Notes: generated by a model from the sequence alone, not told the origin. A stretch of DNA of 64,000 nt from CAYVBJ01 sp964517005 (GCA_964517005.1 CAZFAJ010000001.1:1-64000), one strand, 5' to 3'; shown: positions 35,444-45,273, counted from the first letter of the stretch. Made by a program: numbers and translations.

Positions 35444-36715
35444 ATGAAAATTGTAACAGCTGAAAAAGCAGTAAAATCTATCAATTCAGGTGACAATGTA
35501 TTTATACATACAGCAGCTGCCACTCCTCAAAAGCTTGTTTTAGCAATGTCAGAAAGGCACAATGAACTTTCTGATGTCCAAATTTATCATCTGCATACAG
35601 AGGGGCCGGCCCCATACGCAAATCCGGATTATTTAAAGTCATTCAAAACGCACTCTTTTTTTGTTGGTGCCAATGTACGCTCATCAGTTCAGACAGGAGC
35701 AGCGGATTACATCCCAATCTTTTTAAGTGAAGTGCCATATCTTTTTAACAACGGCATTTTATCTTTAGATGTTGCCCTGATACAGGTGAGTCCACCCGAC
35801 AAGCACGGTTATTGTTCGATGGGGGTTTCAGTGGATGCCAGCCGTGCTGCTGTTTTACATGCTGACACTGTAATTGCACAACTCAACCCGAATATGCCGC
35901 GCACTCATGGTGATGGAATTATTCACAGCAGTCAAATATCATACGCAATTGAAGTAGATGAACCGATTCACAAAATAAGGCCTCCGGAACTTACTGACAA
36001 AGAGTTAGCCATAGGCAGAAATTGTGCAAACCTGATTGAAGATGGCGCCACACTTCAAATGGGTATTGGCAGTATACCTGATGCTGTTTTAGCCTCTCTT
36101 AGTAACCATAAAAACCTGGGAGTACATACGGAAATGTTTTCTGACGGTATCATTCCACTGATCGAATCCGGAGTCGTTAATAATTCAGAAAAACGTGTCC
36201 ATCCCGGCAAGGTAGTTGGTTCCTTCACCGTAGGAACGAGAAAACTATACGATTTTATGGATGACAATCCGTTAATCGCAATGCTTGACTGCGCTTACGT
36301 AAATGATACAGCAGTTATACGAAGAAATCCTAAGGTAACTGCAATTAACAGCGCAATAGAAATTGACCTGACGGGACAGGTCTGTGCCGATTCAATTGGT
36401 ACAAAGCAATATTCAGGGGTTGGCGGACAAATGGACTTTATTCGCGGAGCTTCTTTGTCAAAAGGGGGTAAACCTATCATAGCGCTGCCCTCCACTACGA
36501 ATAAAGGAATCTCACGTATTGTTCCCTATTTAAAACAGGGAGCTGGTGTCGTTACAACCAGGGCACACGTTCATTACGTAGTAACTGAAAACGGTGTGGC
36601 TAATTTGTATGGAAAAGGATTAAAAGAAAGAGCCATCGAATTAATTAAAATTGCCCATCCTGACCATCGTGAAGATCTTGAAAAAGAAGCCCGAAGCCGG
36701 TTTCATAAATATTAA
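35444..36715 (+). CDS. Acetyl-CoA hydrolase/4-hydroxybutyrate CoA-transferase-family enzyme
   Basis: A 423-residue CoA-transferase of the Cat1/4-HB-CoA transferase family, which moves CoA between acetate and other short acids. Visible marks are LQMGIGSIPDAV, the active-site Glu in GVHTEMFSDG, QYSGVGGQMDFIRGA and the C-terminal VTENGVANLYGKGLKERA. The two-domain length is complete. It is monocistronic between divergent pilC and an unrelated downstream gene. Substrate choice (acetate/butyrate/4-hydroxybutyrate/succinate) is not visible. Confidence 0.88.
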   Translation: MKIVTAEKAVKSINSGDNVFIHTAAATPQKLVLAMSERHNELSDVQIYHLHTEGPAPYANPDYLKSFKTHSFFVGANVRSSVQTGAADYIPIFLSEVPYLFNNGILSLDVALIQVSPPDKHGYCSMGVSVDASRAAVLHADTVIAQLNPNMPRTHGDGIIHSSQISYAIEVDEPIHKIRPPELTDKELAIGRNCANLIEDGATLQMGIGSIPDAVLASLSNHKNLGVHTEMFSDGIIPLIESGVVNNSEKRVHPGKVVGSFTVGTRKLYDFMDDNPLIAMLDCAYVNDTAVIRRNPKVTAINSAIEIDLTGQVCADSIGTKQYSGVGGQMDFIRGASLSKGGKPIIALPSTTNKGISRIVPYLKQGAGVVTTRAHVHYVVTENGVANLYGKGLKERAIELIKIAHPDHREDLEKEARSRFHKY

Positions 36716-36863
36716 TTAACATTCTCAGTTCATTTATTAAACCTATATTGCCTGCTTTATAATTTTTACATAAAATTTAAAAAGAACCATCTGTTATTAT
36801 AAATTGCATCGGGTTTGACTCTTTTGTATTCTGCTAACTAATTAGTATTAATTACTCTTATTT

Positions 36864-37445
36864 ATGGACTATAAAAAAATACTTCAAGGTGTAGAATTGT
36901 CAGATTTTGCAGATGATGATATCAAAAATTACATTTCCAGGCTCTCAAAAATTAATGTTGATTCAACATACTATCTCTTATTACTGGTTGGTCCGTATCA
37001 AAAGGGAAAAAAAATATTTCTTTCGCAATTATCCGATGAACTCAACGAAAAAATAAGTCACATTGACTTAGGCAATGTTGTCAGTATCGATGAAAGTGAG
37101 ACAATAAAAAATATTGATTCCCTCTTTTCGAATCTTACAGAGAAAAGAAAAATATTATTTTTCTCAAATGCAGACAGGCTCTGCGGAGCATATATCGGGT
37201 ACACCTATTCCAGTAAAAGATATGCGACTCCGCAAGAGCGTTATCTGCTTGCAAAACTAAAAGAAATCGAAAAAGTTATCATCTTTGACATCCAGGATCC
37301 CTATAACGCAGATGCAACCATGAGACGGTATGCTCATCATGCAGTTATATTTGACAGGCCGAAATCACTCTTTTCAAAACTGACATGGAAGTTAGGAAGT
37401 GTAACTTTTCATGGCCATGAGTTTGAAACTGAGCGGCCTGTATGA
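36864..37445 (+). CDS. Putative P-loop/AAA-like protein of unknown function
   Basis: A 193-residue cytoplasmic protein I do not recognise. A hydrophobic strand LLLLVGPYQKGKK looks like a degenerate Walker A (the usual GKT/S is GKK), and RKILFFSNADRL could be the strand bearing Walker B, with N-A-D instead of D-E. A later IIFDIQDP strand and an arginine pair (MRRY) would fit the rest of an AAA-type core, but the C-terminal lid is missing. Possibly a nucleotide-free or degraded ATPase. It stands alone, convergent with the metallopeptidase gene. Confidence 0.5.
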   Translation: MDYKKILQGVELSDFADDDIKNYISRLSKINVDSTYYLLLLVGPYQKGKKIFLSQLSDELNEKISHIDLGNVVSIDESETIKNIDSLFSNLTEKRKILFFSNADRLCGAYIGYTYSSKRYATPQERYLLAKLKEIEKVIIFDIQDPYNADATMRRYAHHAVIFDRPKSLFSKLTWKLGSVTFHGHEFETERPV

Positions 37446-37496
37446 CCTGAGTCAATAATTTGGCAAACAGTTCGCTTTTAGTTACTTCCTTCCTTT

Positions 37497-37991
37497 CTAT
37501 GTTGACACTTTGCTCTCCTGACGGGGGTCAAGATCGTAAAGTGACGAAACCGTAGCCTGAATGGTTTTATACCACTCATTTCCAAATTTGTCATTGATTT
37601 GATAGTAATCCTGGAAATCAGGTTTTTTGATATTCATTTTCCACTCCTGGTTTTTTGCCTTAAAAACAGGATCTATATGAAGAAGTTCATGATGCAGCAA
37701 CATTTTTTGAGTCTCTTCATCAAGCATATCCCATAATTCCCCTGAGACTTCAATCAGGTAGTCATTCCCGGAGTAGTATTTTACTTCCCGCGATGCTTTC
37801 ATGCATTTTGCAGCCCGCTGTTTTGAGATATTCGGATAGATCAGAAAATAACCGATTTGAGCCGGACCAAACTCCATTTTATTACTCTCAATCACTTGTT
37901 TGGCAATACTTTCTACTTCAGGTGATTCCATTAACTGTTTGTCACTCAATTTGATATCACCTTTAGGGTCTAAAAAATCATTTTCAGGCAT
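37497..37991 (-). CDS. Putative phage-type metallopeptidase
   Basis: A 164-residue protein with the zinc peptidase motif HHELLHI (HExxH form) after a helix, and a predicted N-terminal region that resembles the putative phage metallopeptidase family (EFGPAQIGYFLIYPNISK, CMKASREVKYYSGNDYLIEV). The third zinc ligand is probably the His/Asp just after the motif (HIDPV). No other phage genes are nearby, so this is likely a domesticated or mobile single gene. Its substrate is unknown. Confidence 0.65.
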   Translation of the reverse strand: MPENDFLDPKGDIKLSDKQLMESPEVESIAKQVIESNKMEFGPAQIGYFLIYPNISKQRAAKCMKASREVKYYSGNDYLIEVSGELWDMLDEETQKMLLHHELLHIDPVFKAKNQEWKMNIKKPDFQDYYQINDKFGNEWYKTIQATVSSLYDLDPRQESKVST

Positions 37992-38221
37992 TGTGTCTTA
38001 AATCCTTTGTTTCTGAATGTTCTTGTTCTGTTTTTAATCACTCCAAAGATACTAAAGTTGAATGAAAAGATTTGAACAGTGAAGATCATTTGTTCGTGGA
38101 TAAAAATTTACTTGTTGTTTTTAGGAATAAAGAAATTCAATATTTTCTTGATACATATTTGGCTAAAATTTGTGATATTGAATGGTATAAGTCACTACTA
38201 ATTATACAAAAACCTATTCCA

Positions 38222-38668
38222 ATGACATTTATACTAATCGTAGCGTTGTTAACATTTATGCCTGCTGAACCTGACAGAGACGACCTTCTCATTTTTCAAA
38301 GTGAGTACAGCGTTGAGGAAACAAGAGACCGGCTGGTATCTGTATTGCGTGATGCCGGAATGAATATTATTACACAGGTTAATCACCAGACCGGAGCAGA
38401 ATTAGTTGATCTTGAACTTCGGCCTACCCACCTTGTTCTCTTTGGAAACCCAAAAGCGGGAACACCTCTGATGCAATGCTCACAACTTGCCGGAATTGAC
38501 CTTCCCCAAAAAGCACTCATATGGGAAGATGAGAAGAGGGATGTATGGCTGGCATTTAATAATCCCGAATATCTTGGTGAGAGGCATGGAATTCTCAATG
38601 AATGTGAAAGTGAATTGAGTAATGCTCATACTGCTCTCACAAGATTCGGCAACAATACAATTGAATGA
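38222..38668 (+). CDS. DUF302 domain protein with N-terminal signal/anchor
   Basis: About 148 residues when started at ATG 38222, which gives a short hydrophobic export signal (MTFILIVALLTF). The rest is a DUF302 domain: SVEETRDRLVSVLRDAGMNII, then HLVLFGNPKAGTPLMQ and a C-terminal helix. A longer frame from TTG 38072 adds 50 residues with no domain support. DUF302 proteins are widespread with unknown function, often near stress or metal genes. Confidence 0.75.
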   Translation: MTFILIVALLTFMPAEPDRDDLLIFQSEYSVEETRDRLVSVLRDAGMNIITQVNHQTGAELVDLELRPTHLVLFGNPKAGTPLMQCSQLAGIDLPQKALIWEDEKRDVWLAFNNPEYLGERHGILNECESELSNAHTALTRFGNNTIE

Positions 38669-38839
38669 AGTTCGAAAGCACTGTTTAAACGTGAGCCGGA
38701 ATTCTGATCTTAGTATCTTTATGATCCGGGCAAAATTTATAACTGCTCAATAATTTTTTAAAAATCAGGCTCAATCATCCTCTCATATTTTGTACCTTTA
38801 GCTTTATTTTAAATTAATTATATAAAATAAAGTTCATCT

Positions 38840-39655
38840 ATGAGCCAAGGAATACAAATTTTATTTATTGCTGATATCGTCGGTGAGCCGGGTTTAAAAC
38901 TTCTTGAAACAATTTTGCCCGGGATTATCGATAAACATAAACCAGATTTTGTGATTGCAAATGCTGAAAATTCTCACGAAGGGCGTGGTGTTAATCAAAG
39001 TATTGTCAAGACACTCTACAATCTCGGAGTGCATGTAATTACGGGCGGAAATCATTCTTTTGACAAATGGAAAATATTCGGTTACATGAAAACCGACAAT
39101 AATCTGCTGCGCCCTTTAAATTATCCAGCAGGTAATGCCGGATTCGGATACGGCATTTATGATGTACCCGGCACCGAACATAAAATTGGTGTTTTGAATC
39201 TCCAGGGCCGCACATTTATGCAGGCAATCGATGACCCGTTTTCAACTGCCGAATGGGCAATTTCCAAAATCAAGGAAGAAACCGATCTGATCTTTCTTGA
39301 TTTTCATGCTGAGGCTACAGCAGAAAAACTCGCAATGGCCTGGAACCTGGACGGTCAAATATCAGCCTTTGTCGGAACCCATACTCATATCCCAACTAAC
39401 GATGCCAGGATTTTACCACAGGGAACAGGTTATATTACCGATGCAGGTATGACCGGCCCATTCGACTCCGTAATTGGCATGGATAAAAAAGCATCCATAA
39501 AACGTTTTACCCGGGGCACGCCACAGCGTTATAAAATTGCAAAAGGTGATAACAGGATGTGCGCAGTTCTTATCGAAGTTGATCCTGAAACGTCAAAATG
39601 CACTTCTATGAAACCCCTCATTTACCCCGAATTCAAAAACAGTTCAAATTCATGA
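38840..39655 (+). CDS. ymdB: YmdB-family metallophosphoesterase
   Basis: A 271-residue binuclear metal phosphodiesterase. YmdB of Bacillus cleaves 2',3'- and 3',5'-cyclic nucleotides. Metal and catalytic motifs are IADIVGEPG (Asp), NAENSHEGRG (Glu, Asn), GGNHSFDK (Asn-His), DFHAEATAEK and GTHTHIPTND. Length and order are standard for the TIGR00282 family. Its stop overlaps the lolD start (ATGA), so translation of the two is coupled, although no functional link is known. Confidence 0.9.
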   Translation: MSQGIQILFIADIVGEPGLKLLETILPGIIDKHKPDFVIANAENSHEGRGVNQSIVKTLYNLGVHVITGGNHSFDKWKIFGYMKTDNNLLRPLNYPAGNAGFGYGIYDVPGTEHKIGVLNLQGRTFMQAIDDPFSTAEWAISKIKEETDLIFLDFHAEATAEKLAMAWNLDGQISAFVGTHTHIPTNDARILPQGTGYITDAGMTGPFDSVIGMDKKASIKRFTRGTPQRYKIAKGDNRMCAVLIEVDPETSKCTSMKPLIYPEFKNSSNS

Positions 39656-40344
39656 CAAGAGCAGATAAAAAAAGTGTAATACGCTGCAATGAACTTTACA
39701 AAAGTTTCCCATCAAAATCCGGTAAAGGTAAATTACGTGTTTTACAGGGAGTATCCCTTGAGATTAAGGAAGCTGAGATTGTTTCAATTATTGGCTCCAG
39801 CGGCAGTGGTAAAAGCACTCTTTTACACATTCTCGGAGGTTTGGATAAAGCCGACTCAGGGCATGTTTATTGGCATGATACTGATATATTTTCACTGAAA
39901 TCCAATGACCTTGCTGAAAAACGCAACACAAACGTTGGATTTGTATTTCAATTCCATCATCTTTTACCGGAATTCACAGCCCTTGAAAACGTATTTATGC
40001 CTGCACTCATTCGCGGTGATTCCCCTGCCGATGCCGAGCCGCATGCTGCCGGTCTGCTGGATCGATTCGGATTGTCTGACAGGTTACATCACCGCCCGTC
40101 TCAGCTCTCCGGTGGTGAACAGCAGCGCGTGTCGATGGCGCGTGCGCTGATGAATAATCCTTCCATTATCCTGGCTGATGAACCGACGGGAAATCTGGAT
40201 GAGGAAAATACAAATATTATTCTGGACGAACTTTTTCAGCTTCGTGAAATTGATCATGTTTCAATTGTTCTGATTACCCATGAAAAAGCCATTGCCGACA
40301 GGTGCGACCGGGTATACAAACTTGTGCACGGACAATTGGAGTAG
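39652..40344 (+). CDS. lolD: LolD-type ABC transporter ATP-binding protein
   Basis: About 230 residues from ATG 39652. Walker A is GSSGSGKST, signature LSGGEQQR, Walker B IILADEPTGNLD and the H-loop is LITHEKA. It belongs to the MacB/LolD/FtsE subfamily; LolD energises lipoprotein release from the inner membrane. A longer in-frame start at 39598 would run inside ymdB and is not favoured. The permease partners (LolC/E) are not in this window, so the assignment rests on subfamily motifs. Confidence 0.85.
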   Translation: MTRADKKSVIRCNELYKSFPSKSGKGKLRVLQGVSLEIKEAEIVSIIGSSGSGKSTLLHILGGLDKADSGHVYWHDTDIFSLKSNDLAEKRNTNVGFVFQFHHLLPEFTALENVFMPALIRGDSPADAEPHAAGLLDRFGLSDRLHHRPSQLSGGEQQRVSMARALMNNPSIILADEPTGNLDEENTNIILDELFQLREIDHVSIVLITHEKAIADRCDRVYKLVHGQLE

Positions 40345-40382
40345 ATCTTAATCTGTCTGATTCTGAATAAAGCCGGTAAGTC

Positions 40383-40417
40383 AACCCGGAATAAAAGGAT
40401 TCCGGTTCAATTTTTTA
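40383..40417 (+). terminator. Intrinsic terminator after lolD
   Basis: CCGGAAT (40386-40392) pairs perfectly with ATTCCGG (40399-40405) around AAAAGG. One more A-T pair on each side is possible with a bulged C, and TTCAATTTTTT follows. It overlaps the end of convergent leuS. Confidence 0.75.
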
Positions 40418-42992
40418 CCACAATGTTTATAATTCTCCCTGGCACGAAAATCTCTTTGATTATTTCAGACTCCGAAAGATATTTTTCGACGTTTCTTTCA
40501 GATTTCGCAGCATTCAAAACAAATTCTTTGTCTTTTGATTTGGATGCATCCACTTCAAGCTGTGCACGGACTTTTCCATTTACCTGCACGGGATAAGTGA
40601 CCGTCTCATCTTTCAGATATTTTTCGACTAATTCAGGCCACGGTTCGTAGGTAATTGATTCTGTGTTGCCAAGAATTTCCCACAACTCCTCCGAAAGATG
40701 TGGGGCAAACGGAGAAAGCAATTTGATAAAGGGAATAACGATCGTTTTCGGAACTGTTTCCCACTGATTCGCTTCATTAATAAAAATCATAAGTGCGGAA
40801 ATTGCCGTATTAAACCGCATCTCTTCAATATCGTCAGTAACTTTTTGTATAGCTTCGTGAAGAACTTTTAGTTGATTTTTGTCAGGTTCGGCATCCCTGA
40901 CCACCGGACTCAATTTCCCTTCTTTATCGGTAAGAAGCCTCCATACCCTGTTCAAAAACCGGTTAACGCCTTCCACACCTTTCGTGCTCCACGGTTTTAC
41001 CTGCTCAAGCGGGCCCATAAACATCTCATAAAGCCGGAGAGAGTCGGCACCATAATTATCAACCACATCATCCGGGTTAATCACATTGCCGCGCGACTTT
41101 GACATTTTGTAGGCACGTGCTTCTACTTTCACATCGGAATCTTTCATAAAAAATGACTCCCCCCTCTTTTCCACGTCATTTTCACTGAGTTTCAGTTTTT
41201 CAACTTTGTCAAGGTTTTTGGCTTCTTCGGGGGGTATGTACACACCATCTTTTCTGAATACGGTGAATTCCATTTCTCCCAGTATCATTCCCTGATGAAC
41301 TAATCTTTGAAATGGTTCTTCTGTAGAGACAAGCCCGCAATCGTATAGTACCTTATGCCAGAACCTTGCATAGAGTAAATGCAATACACTGTGTTCGGCA
41401 CCGCCTATATAAAGATCAACAGGCATCCAGTATTTTTCAGCACTCTTTTCCACCGGGCCTCCTTCAAAACCGGGACTGATGTACCGTAAATAGTACCAGC
41501 ATGAACCGGCCCATTGAGGCATTGTATTGGTTTCTCTGTACGCTTTTTTTCCTGTATCCGGATCTGCCGTTTCAATCCACTCCTTGGCTTTTGCAAGAGG
41601 CGGCTCGCCGCTCTCAGTTGGCTGAAAATCATCAAGCTCCGGCAGAGTAACAGGTAAATCATCTTCAGACACAGCCTTAGGTTTACCATCCACGTGTATG
41701 ACCGGAAATGGTTCACCCCAATAGCGCTGCCGGGAGAAAAGCCAGTCGCGTAATTTGTAATTGATACTTTTTTCCCCGGCCCCATTTTTTTCCAGCCAAT
41801 CAATTATCTTCTCTTTGGCCTTTTCAATCTGAAGCCCGTTTAAAAAATCACTATTGATTGCAGGGCCATCACCGGTATATGCTTTCCCTTCAAAATTGTC
41901 AGGAGGCTGAACTGTTCTTATAATCGGGAGATCATACTTTTCAGCAAATTCCCAGTCTCTGTCATCTTGTCCCGGCACGGCCATGATAGCACCCGTTCCG
42001 TAATGAATAAGCACATAATCTGCTACCCAGACCGGAATTTTTTTACCATTTACCGGATTCACTGCGTATGCACCTGTAAATACTCCGGATTTCTCTTTAT
42101 TCAGCTCAGACCGCTCAAGGTCCGATTTTTTTGCAGCCTGCTCTTTGTACTCTTCAATAACGGCCTGCTGCTCCTTAGCAGTAATCTTATCAACCAGATG
42201 ATGTTCAGGCGAAAGTACCATATAGGTGGCACCAAAAAGAGTATCAGGCCGGGTTGTGAAAACCCTGATCTTTTCATTGGACCCTGCAATTTCAAAATCT
42301 ATCTCAGCACCAACAGACCGGCCGATCCAGTTTCGCTGCATCTCCTTGGTTGATTGCGGCCAGTCAAGATCATCGAGGCCATCAAGAAGTCTGTCTGCGT
42401 AGGCTGTTATTTTCAGGACCCATTGACGCATCGGTTTTCGCACAACCGGATAACCGCCAACTTCACTCTTTCCGTCAATCACCTCTTCATTGGCAAGAAC
42501 AGTTCCCAGCTTTGGGCACCAGTTTACGGCCACTTCATCCTGGTAAGCCAGCCCCTTTTCAAAAAGTTTCAGAAAGATCCATTGCGTCCATTTGTAATAA
42601 TCAGGATCTGTAGTATTTATTTCTCTTTCCCAGTCATATGAAAAACCGAGCATGCGCAGTTGCTCACGAAATTTTTTAACGTTTTTTTCAGTGGTTATTC
42701 GCGGATGAGTTCCTGTTTTTACAGCATACTGTTCAGCCGGCAAGCCAAAAGCATCCCAGCCAATCGGATGAAGAACATTAAAACCTTTCATCCGCTTGTA
42801 CCGTGCAAGAATATCCGTTGCGGTATATCCTTCCGGGTGACCTACGTGTAAACCGGAACCGCTTGGATAGGGAAACATATCCAGAATGTAATATTTTGGT
42901 TTATCCGTGCTCTTCTCTGTTCTGAATGTTCTGTTATTTAACCAATACGATTGCCATTTGGCTTCAATTTTTGCCGGATCGTATATATTCAT
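40407..42992 (-). CDS. leuS: Leucyl-tRNA synthetase
   Basis: An 861-residue class I synthetase charging tRNA-Leu. The HIGH-type motif is HVGHPEG after PYPSGSG, and KMSKS is present as KMSKSRGN. The CP1 editing domain lies between them (TTRPDTLFGATY, GTGAIMAVPGQDDRD), followed by the leucine-specific and anticodon-binding regions. Length is normal. Confidence 0.97.
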   Translation of the reverse strand: MNIYDPAKIEAKWQSYWLNNRTFRTEKSTDKPKYYILDMFPYPSGSGLHVGHPEGYTATDILARYKRMKGFNVLHPIGWDAFGLPAEQYAVKTGTHPRITTEKNVKKFREQLRMLGFSYDWEREINTTDPDYYKWTQWIFLKLFEKGLAYQDEVAVNWCPKLGTVLANEEVIDGKSEVGGYPVVRKPMRQWVLKITAYADRLLDGLDDLDWPQSTKEMQRNWIGRSVGAEIDFEIAGSNEKIRVFTTRPDTLFGATYMVLSPEHHLVDKITAKEQQAVIEEYKEQAAKKSDLERSELNKEKSGVFTGAYAVNPVNGKKIPVWVADYVLIHYGTGAIMAVPGQDDRDWEFAEKYDLPIIRTVQPPDNFEGKAYTGDGPAINSDFLNGLQIEKAKEKIIDWLEKNGAGEKSINYKLRDWLFSRQRYWGEPFPVIHVDGKPKAVSEDDLPVTLPELDDFQPTESGEPPLAKAKEWIETADPDTGKKAYRETNTMPQWAGSCWYYLRYISPGFEGGPVEKSAEKYWMPVDLYIGGAEHSVLHLLYARFWHKVLYDCGLVSTEEPFQRLVHQGMILGEMEFTVFRKDGVYIPPEEAKNLDKVEKLKLSENDVEKRGESFFMKDSDVKVEARAYKMSKSRGNVINPDDVVDNYGADSLRLYEMFMGPLEQVKPWSTKGVEGVNRFLNRVWRLLTDKEGKLSPVVRDAEPDKNQLKVLHEAIQKVTDDIEEMRFNTAISALMIFINEANQWETVPKTIVIPFIKLLSPFAPHLSEELWEILGNTESITYEPWPELVEKYLKDETVTYPVQVNGKVRAQLEVDASKSKDKEFVLNAAKSERNVEKYLSESEIIKEIFVPGRIINIVVKN

Positions 42993-43317
42993 AAAAGCTT
43001 TAATTGGTTTAAGAGATATAAAATTGAATCTGATTATGAGAGAGAAAAGATAAGAATTTAAAAAATCAATTGATGCTGATAATAAGTGAAACCCGGACTC
43101 ATTCGGTATGTAATATTAAACGGATCAGAATCAAAAGAAAAATTGCGGTGATTATTAACAAAATGTAACACAACAGGTCTTTAGAAATCCTGATTATAAA
43201 GCAGGTTTCACAATCGATAAAAATTTTCTAAAAAAGAACTTTGTTTATTGGTTAAATACTTATTATTTATTAATCATCTACAAAATGACGGCAAATTTAA
43301 AAAAAGAGTATACGATC
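42993..43317. other. 325-base AT-rich divergent spacer
   Basis: Between leuS (minus) and the transglycosylase gene (plus). No reading frame is credible. One small bulged hairpin lies near 43184-43211 (GAAA/CCTG pairing with CAGG/TTTC). Promoters for both genes are expected here but no clear consensus is visible. Confidence 0.4.
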
Positions 43318-44160
43318 ATGAAATTCAATGTTATTGCATTTGCTTTAATTTTTCCGCTATTCATTATAACTGCTATAAACAGTATCAATGCAAATTCTGT
43401 CCATAACCAGATTTCTGATGAACAGATTGATCACTTGGTTTTTCAAAGTTCAGGTGAGTCTTTTGATCCGGTAGAAACATCGCTCTCCTCGCTCATAGAA
43501 ATTTTTGATAAGAAAGGTTATGACATTAAAAAATTGATTGAAGATCCAAGATTTAAAATCTATGATGGTATCAGTGACAGGTTTAAAAAGTCTGCTGAAC
43601 GCAAGATTGAACATATCGATGATTATAAACGTGTTCTTGGGTTTGACACGAAAAAAGCTAAAATATTTAGTTTTATTGACGAAAATTCTGATCAGCTGCA
43701 ACTTGCGGAAGAGACCTACGGAATTTCAAAATATGTGATTGCAGCGATCATTGGAATAGAATCTGATTTCGGGAAAAATATTGGTTCCTTCAATCCTTTC
43801 AATGCCTACGTTTCCATGTACCTTGAAAATTACAGGGCTGATTTTGCTGAAGCGCAGCTCGTGGAGCTTCTCGAATTTTCAAAGAAAAACAACATCGACA
43901 TACTTGATCTGAAATCGAGTTATGCAGGTGCCATGTCGTATGCTCAGTTTATCCCCTACTCGCTGAACAAATGGTTTGTCGGATCGGATATTTTTAACAT
44001 GGATAATAACATAATGTCCATTGGTAATTATCTCGCCTATTTCATGGAGCGCACCGGAACAATTGAAAAATCAGTGTTCAGATATAATCCAAGCTCTCTT
44101 TACGCAGAAGCCGTTTTACAGCTCGCCGGAGAAGCCGAAAAGATGTTTGCAGATAGTTAA
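43318..44160 (+). CDS. MltB-type lytic murein transglycosylase
   Basis: About 280 residues from ATG 43318, preceded by an AAAGAG ribosome site and giving a clean signal peptide (MKFNVIAFALIFPLFIITA). The catalytic Glu is in IIGIESDFGKNIG, followed by an SLT_2-type AMSYAQFIPYS segment. Such enzymes cleave peptidoglycan strands to 1,6-anhydro ends. There is no lipobox, so it is a soluble periplasmic form, and no peptidoglycan-binding domain is attached. An upstream ATG at 43285 adds 11 polar residues. Confidence 0.83.
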   Translation: MKFNVIAFALIFPLFIITAINSINANSVHNQISDEQIDHLVFQSSGESFDPVETSLSSLIEIFDKKGYDIKKLIEDPRFKIYDGISDRFKKSAERKIEHIDDYKRVLGFDTKKAKIFSFIDENSDQLQLAEETYGISKYVIAAIIGIESDFGKNIGSFNPFNAYVSMYLENYRADFAEAQLVELLEFSKKNNIDILDLKSSYAGAMSYAQFIPYSLNKWFVGSDIFNMDNNIMSIGNYLAYFMERTGTIEKSVFRYNPSSLYAEAVLQLAGEAEKMFADS

Positions 44161-44304
44161 AGGCAGACTGGAATCATCAGTTAACCTGGCATTTACAGAC
44201 TTCATTCAAATCGGAGCTTCAGTCAAGAGATGCTTTAATCCGCCGATAAATATCTTTTAAATCTTACCTGTCTTCAAGGCAGCAAAATAAAAAAGGTAAA
44301 AAAC

Positions 44305-44568
44305 CTAAAAGGACTGGGAAGGTTCAAGGCAAAGCTCTCTCTTCATCCGATTCTTCAGGCGCATTTCAAATCCGGGTGCAGCTTTAATATGGGGAAGCTC
44401 TTTTAATTTCCGGCAAATAAATAAACCCGACAGCGCCTCGCGGCACAGACCGGGTTCGATTGAGAGCAATTCGGTAAAAGCTTTTTGTTCTGTATCGTCT
44501 AAATTTTCTTCACAGTAATCAAGTAAAAAATCTGTGATTACCTGATCGTAATCAGTATAATTTGTCAT
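44305..44568 (-). CDS. Small protein encoded after an ECF sigma gene, candidate anti-sigma factor
   Basis: An 87-residue helical protein with DEYCE-like acidic N-terminus (VITDFLLDYCEENLDD), a helix with AFTELLSIEPGLCREALSGL and the linker LPHIKAAPGFEMRL typical of anti-sigma proteins. The zinc HxxxCxxC is absent and there is no membrane helix. It lies 49 bases downstream of the sigma gene in the same direction. I infer a cytoplasmic anti-sigma or regulator; direct proof is lacking. Confidence 0.5.
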   Translation of the reverse strand: MTNYTDYDQVITDFLLDYCEENLDDTEQKAFTELLSIEPGLCREALSGLFICRKLKELPHIKAAPGFEMRLKNRMKRELCLEPSQSF

Positions 44569-44617
44569 GGCAAGAGACTTAACTTTGGGTATTTATAAGC
44601 CTCTTACCACATATTTT

Positions 44618-45232
44618 TTAAAATGTTTCCTGTAAAGAGTAATCTTGCAAAATTTCCTGCAGCTGGATGCGTCCCCTGTTGATTCTCGACTTAACAGTGC
44701 CCATGGCAGAGCCGGTTATTTCTGAAATCTCTTCGTAGGTCAGCTGCTGAATATCCCGCAGGATAATTGCTTCCCTGAAGTCATCATTCAGCGTATGAAG
44801 TGCCTTTTCAAGCTCTTCAACACAAAATTTCTGATGAAGCTGTTCATCCTGTAATATAGATGTGTCTTCGATTGAAATTTCAAAATCATCCGGATTTGAC
44901 GGATCAGCATGCATTGAAACAGTTGACATTCTTTGCTTCTTCTTGTACATGCTCTTTGCCAGGTTCAGAGCTATCGTATAGATCCACGTGCTCAATTTTG
45001 CAATGCGTGTATAGGATTGACGGCTTTTAAAAACCCTGAGGAATGTTTCCTGAACCAGATCTTCACAATCTTCATGATTATGAGTGTAGCGGAACAAGAA
45101 ATTGTGCAGCCTGTCTTTAAACCTGCTTACAAGAATATCAAAAGCTTGCATATTACCTGCCTGCAGTTGTTCCATTACGTCTTCATCAGAGAGAGTTTGC
45201 AGATTTACACTGTTATTAGTCACTGTATTCAT
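44618..45232 (-). CDS. ECF-type RNA polymerase sigma factor
   Basis: About 204 residues from ATG 45232 (a longer frame to 45418 would run into holA and is rich in Arg, unlike a real N-terminus). Region 2 reads DILVSRFKDRLHNFLFRYTHNHEDCEDLVQETFLRVFKS and region 4 LTYEEISEITGSAMGTVKSRINRGR. Its context with a small downstream gene suggests a sigma/anti-sigma pair; holA lies upstream with a 41-base gap. Confidence 0.92.
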   Translation of the reverse strand: MNTVTNNSVNLQTLSDEDVMEQLQAGNMQAFDILVSRFKDRLHNFLFRYTHNHEDCEDLVQETFLRVFKSRQSYTRIAKLSTWIYTIALNLAKSMYKKKQRMSTVSMHADPSNPDDFEISIEDTSILQDEQLHQKFCVEELEKALHTLNDDFREAIILRDIQQLTYEEISEITGSAMGTVKSRINRGRIQLQEILQDYSLQETF

Positions 45233-45273
45233 TTTTGATACCCCGTAGTTTTCGTTGCTGTTAAGCAGCCGTC

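Noticed and set aside
39598..39651. Earlier start of lolD inside ymdB
   Set aside because: No conserved residues; ATG 39652 overlaps the ymdB stop as ATGA, a typical coupled start.
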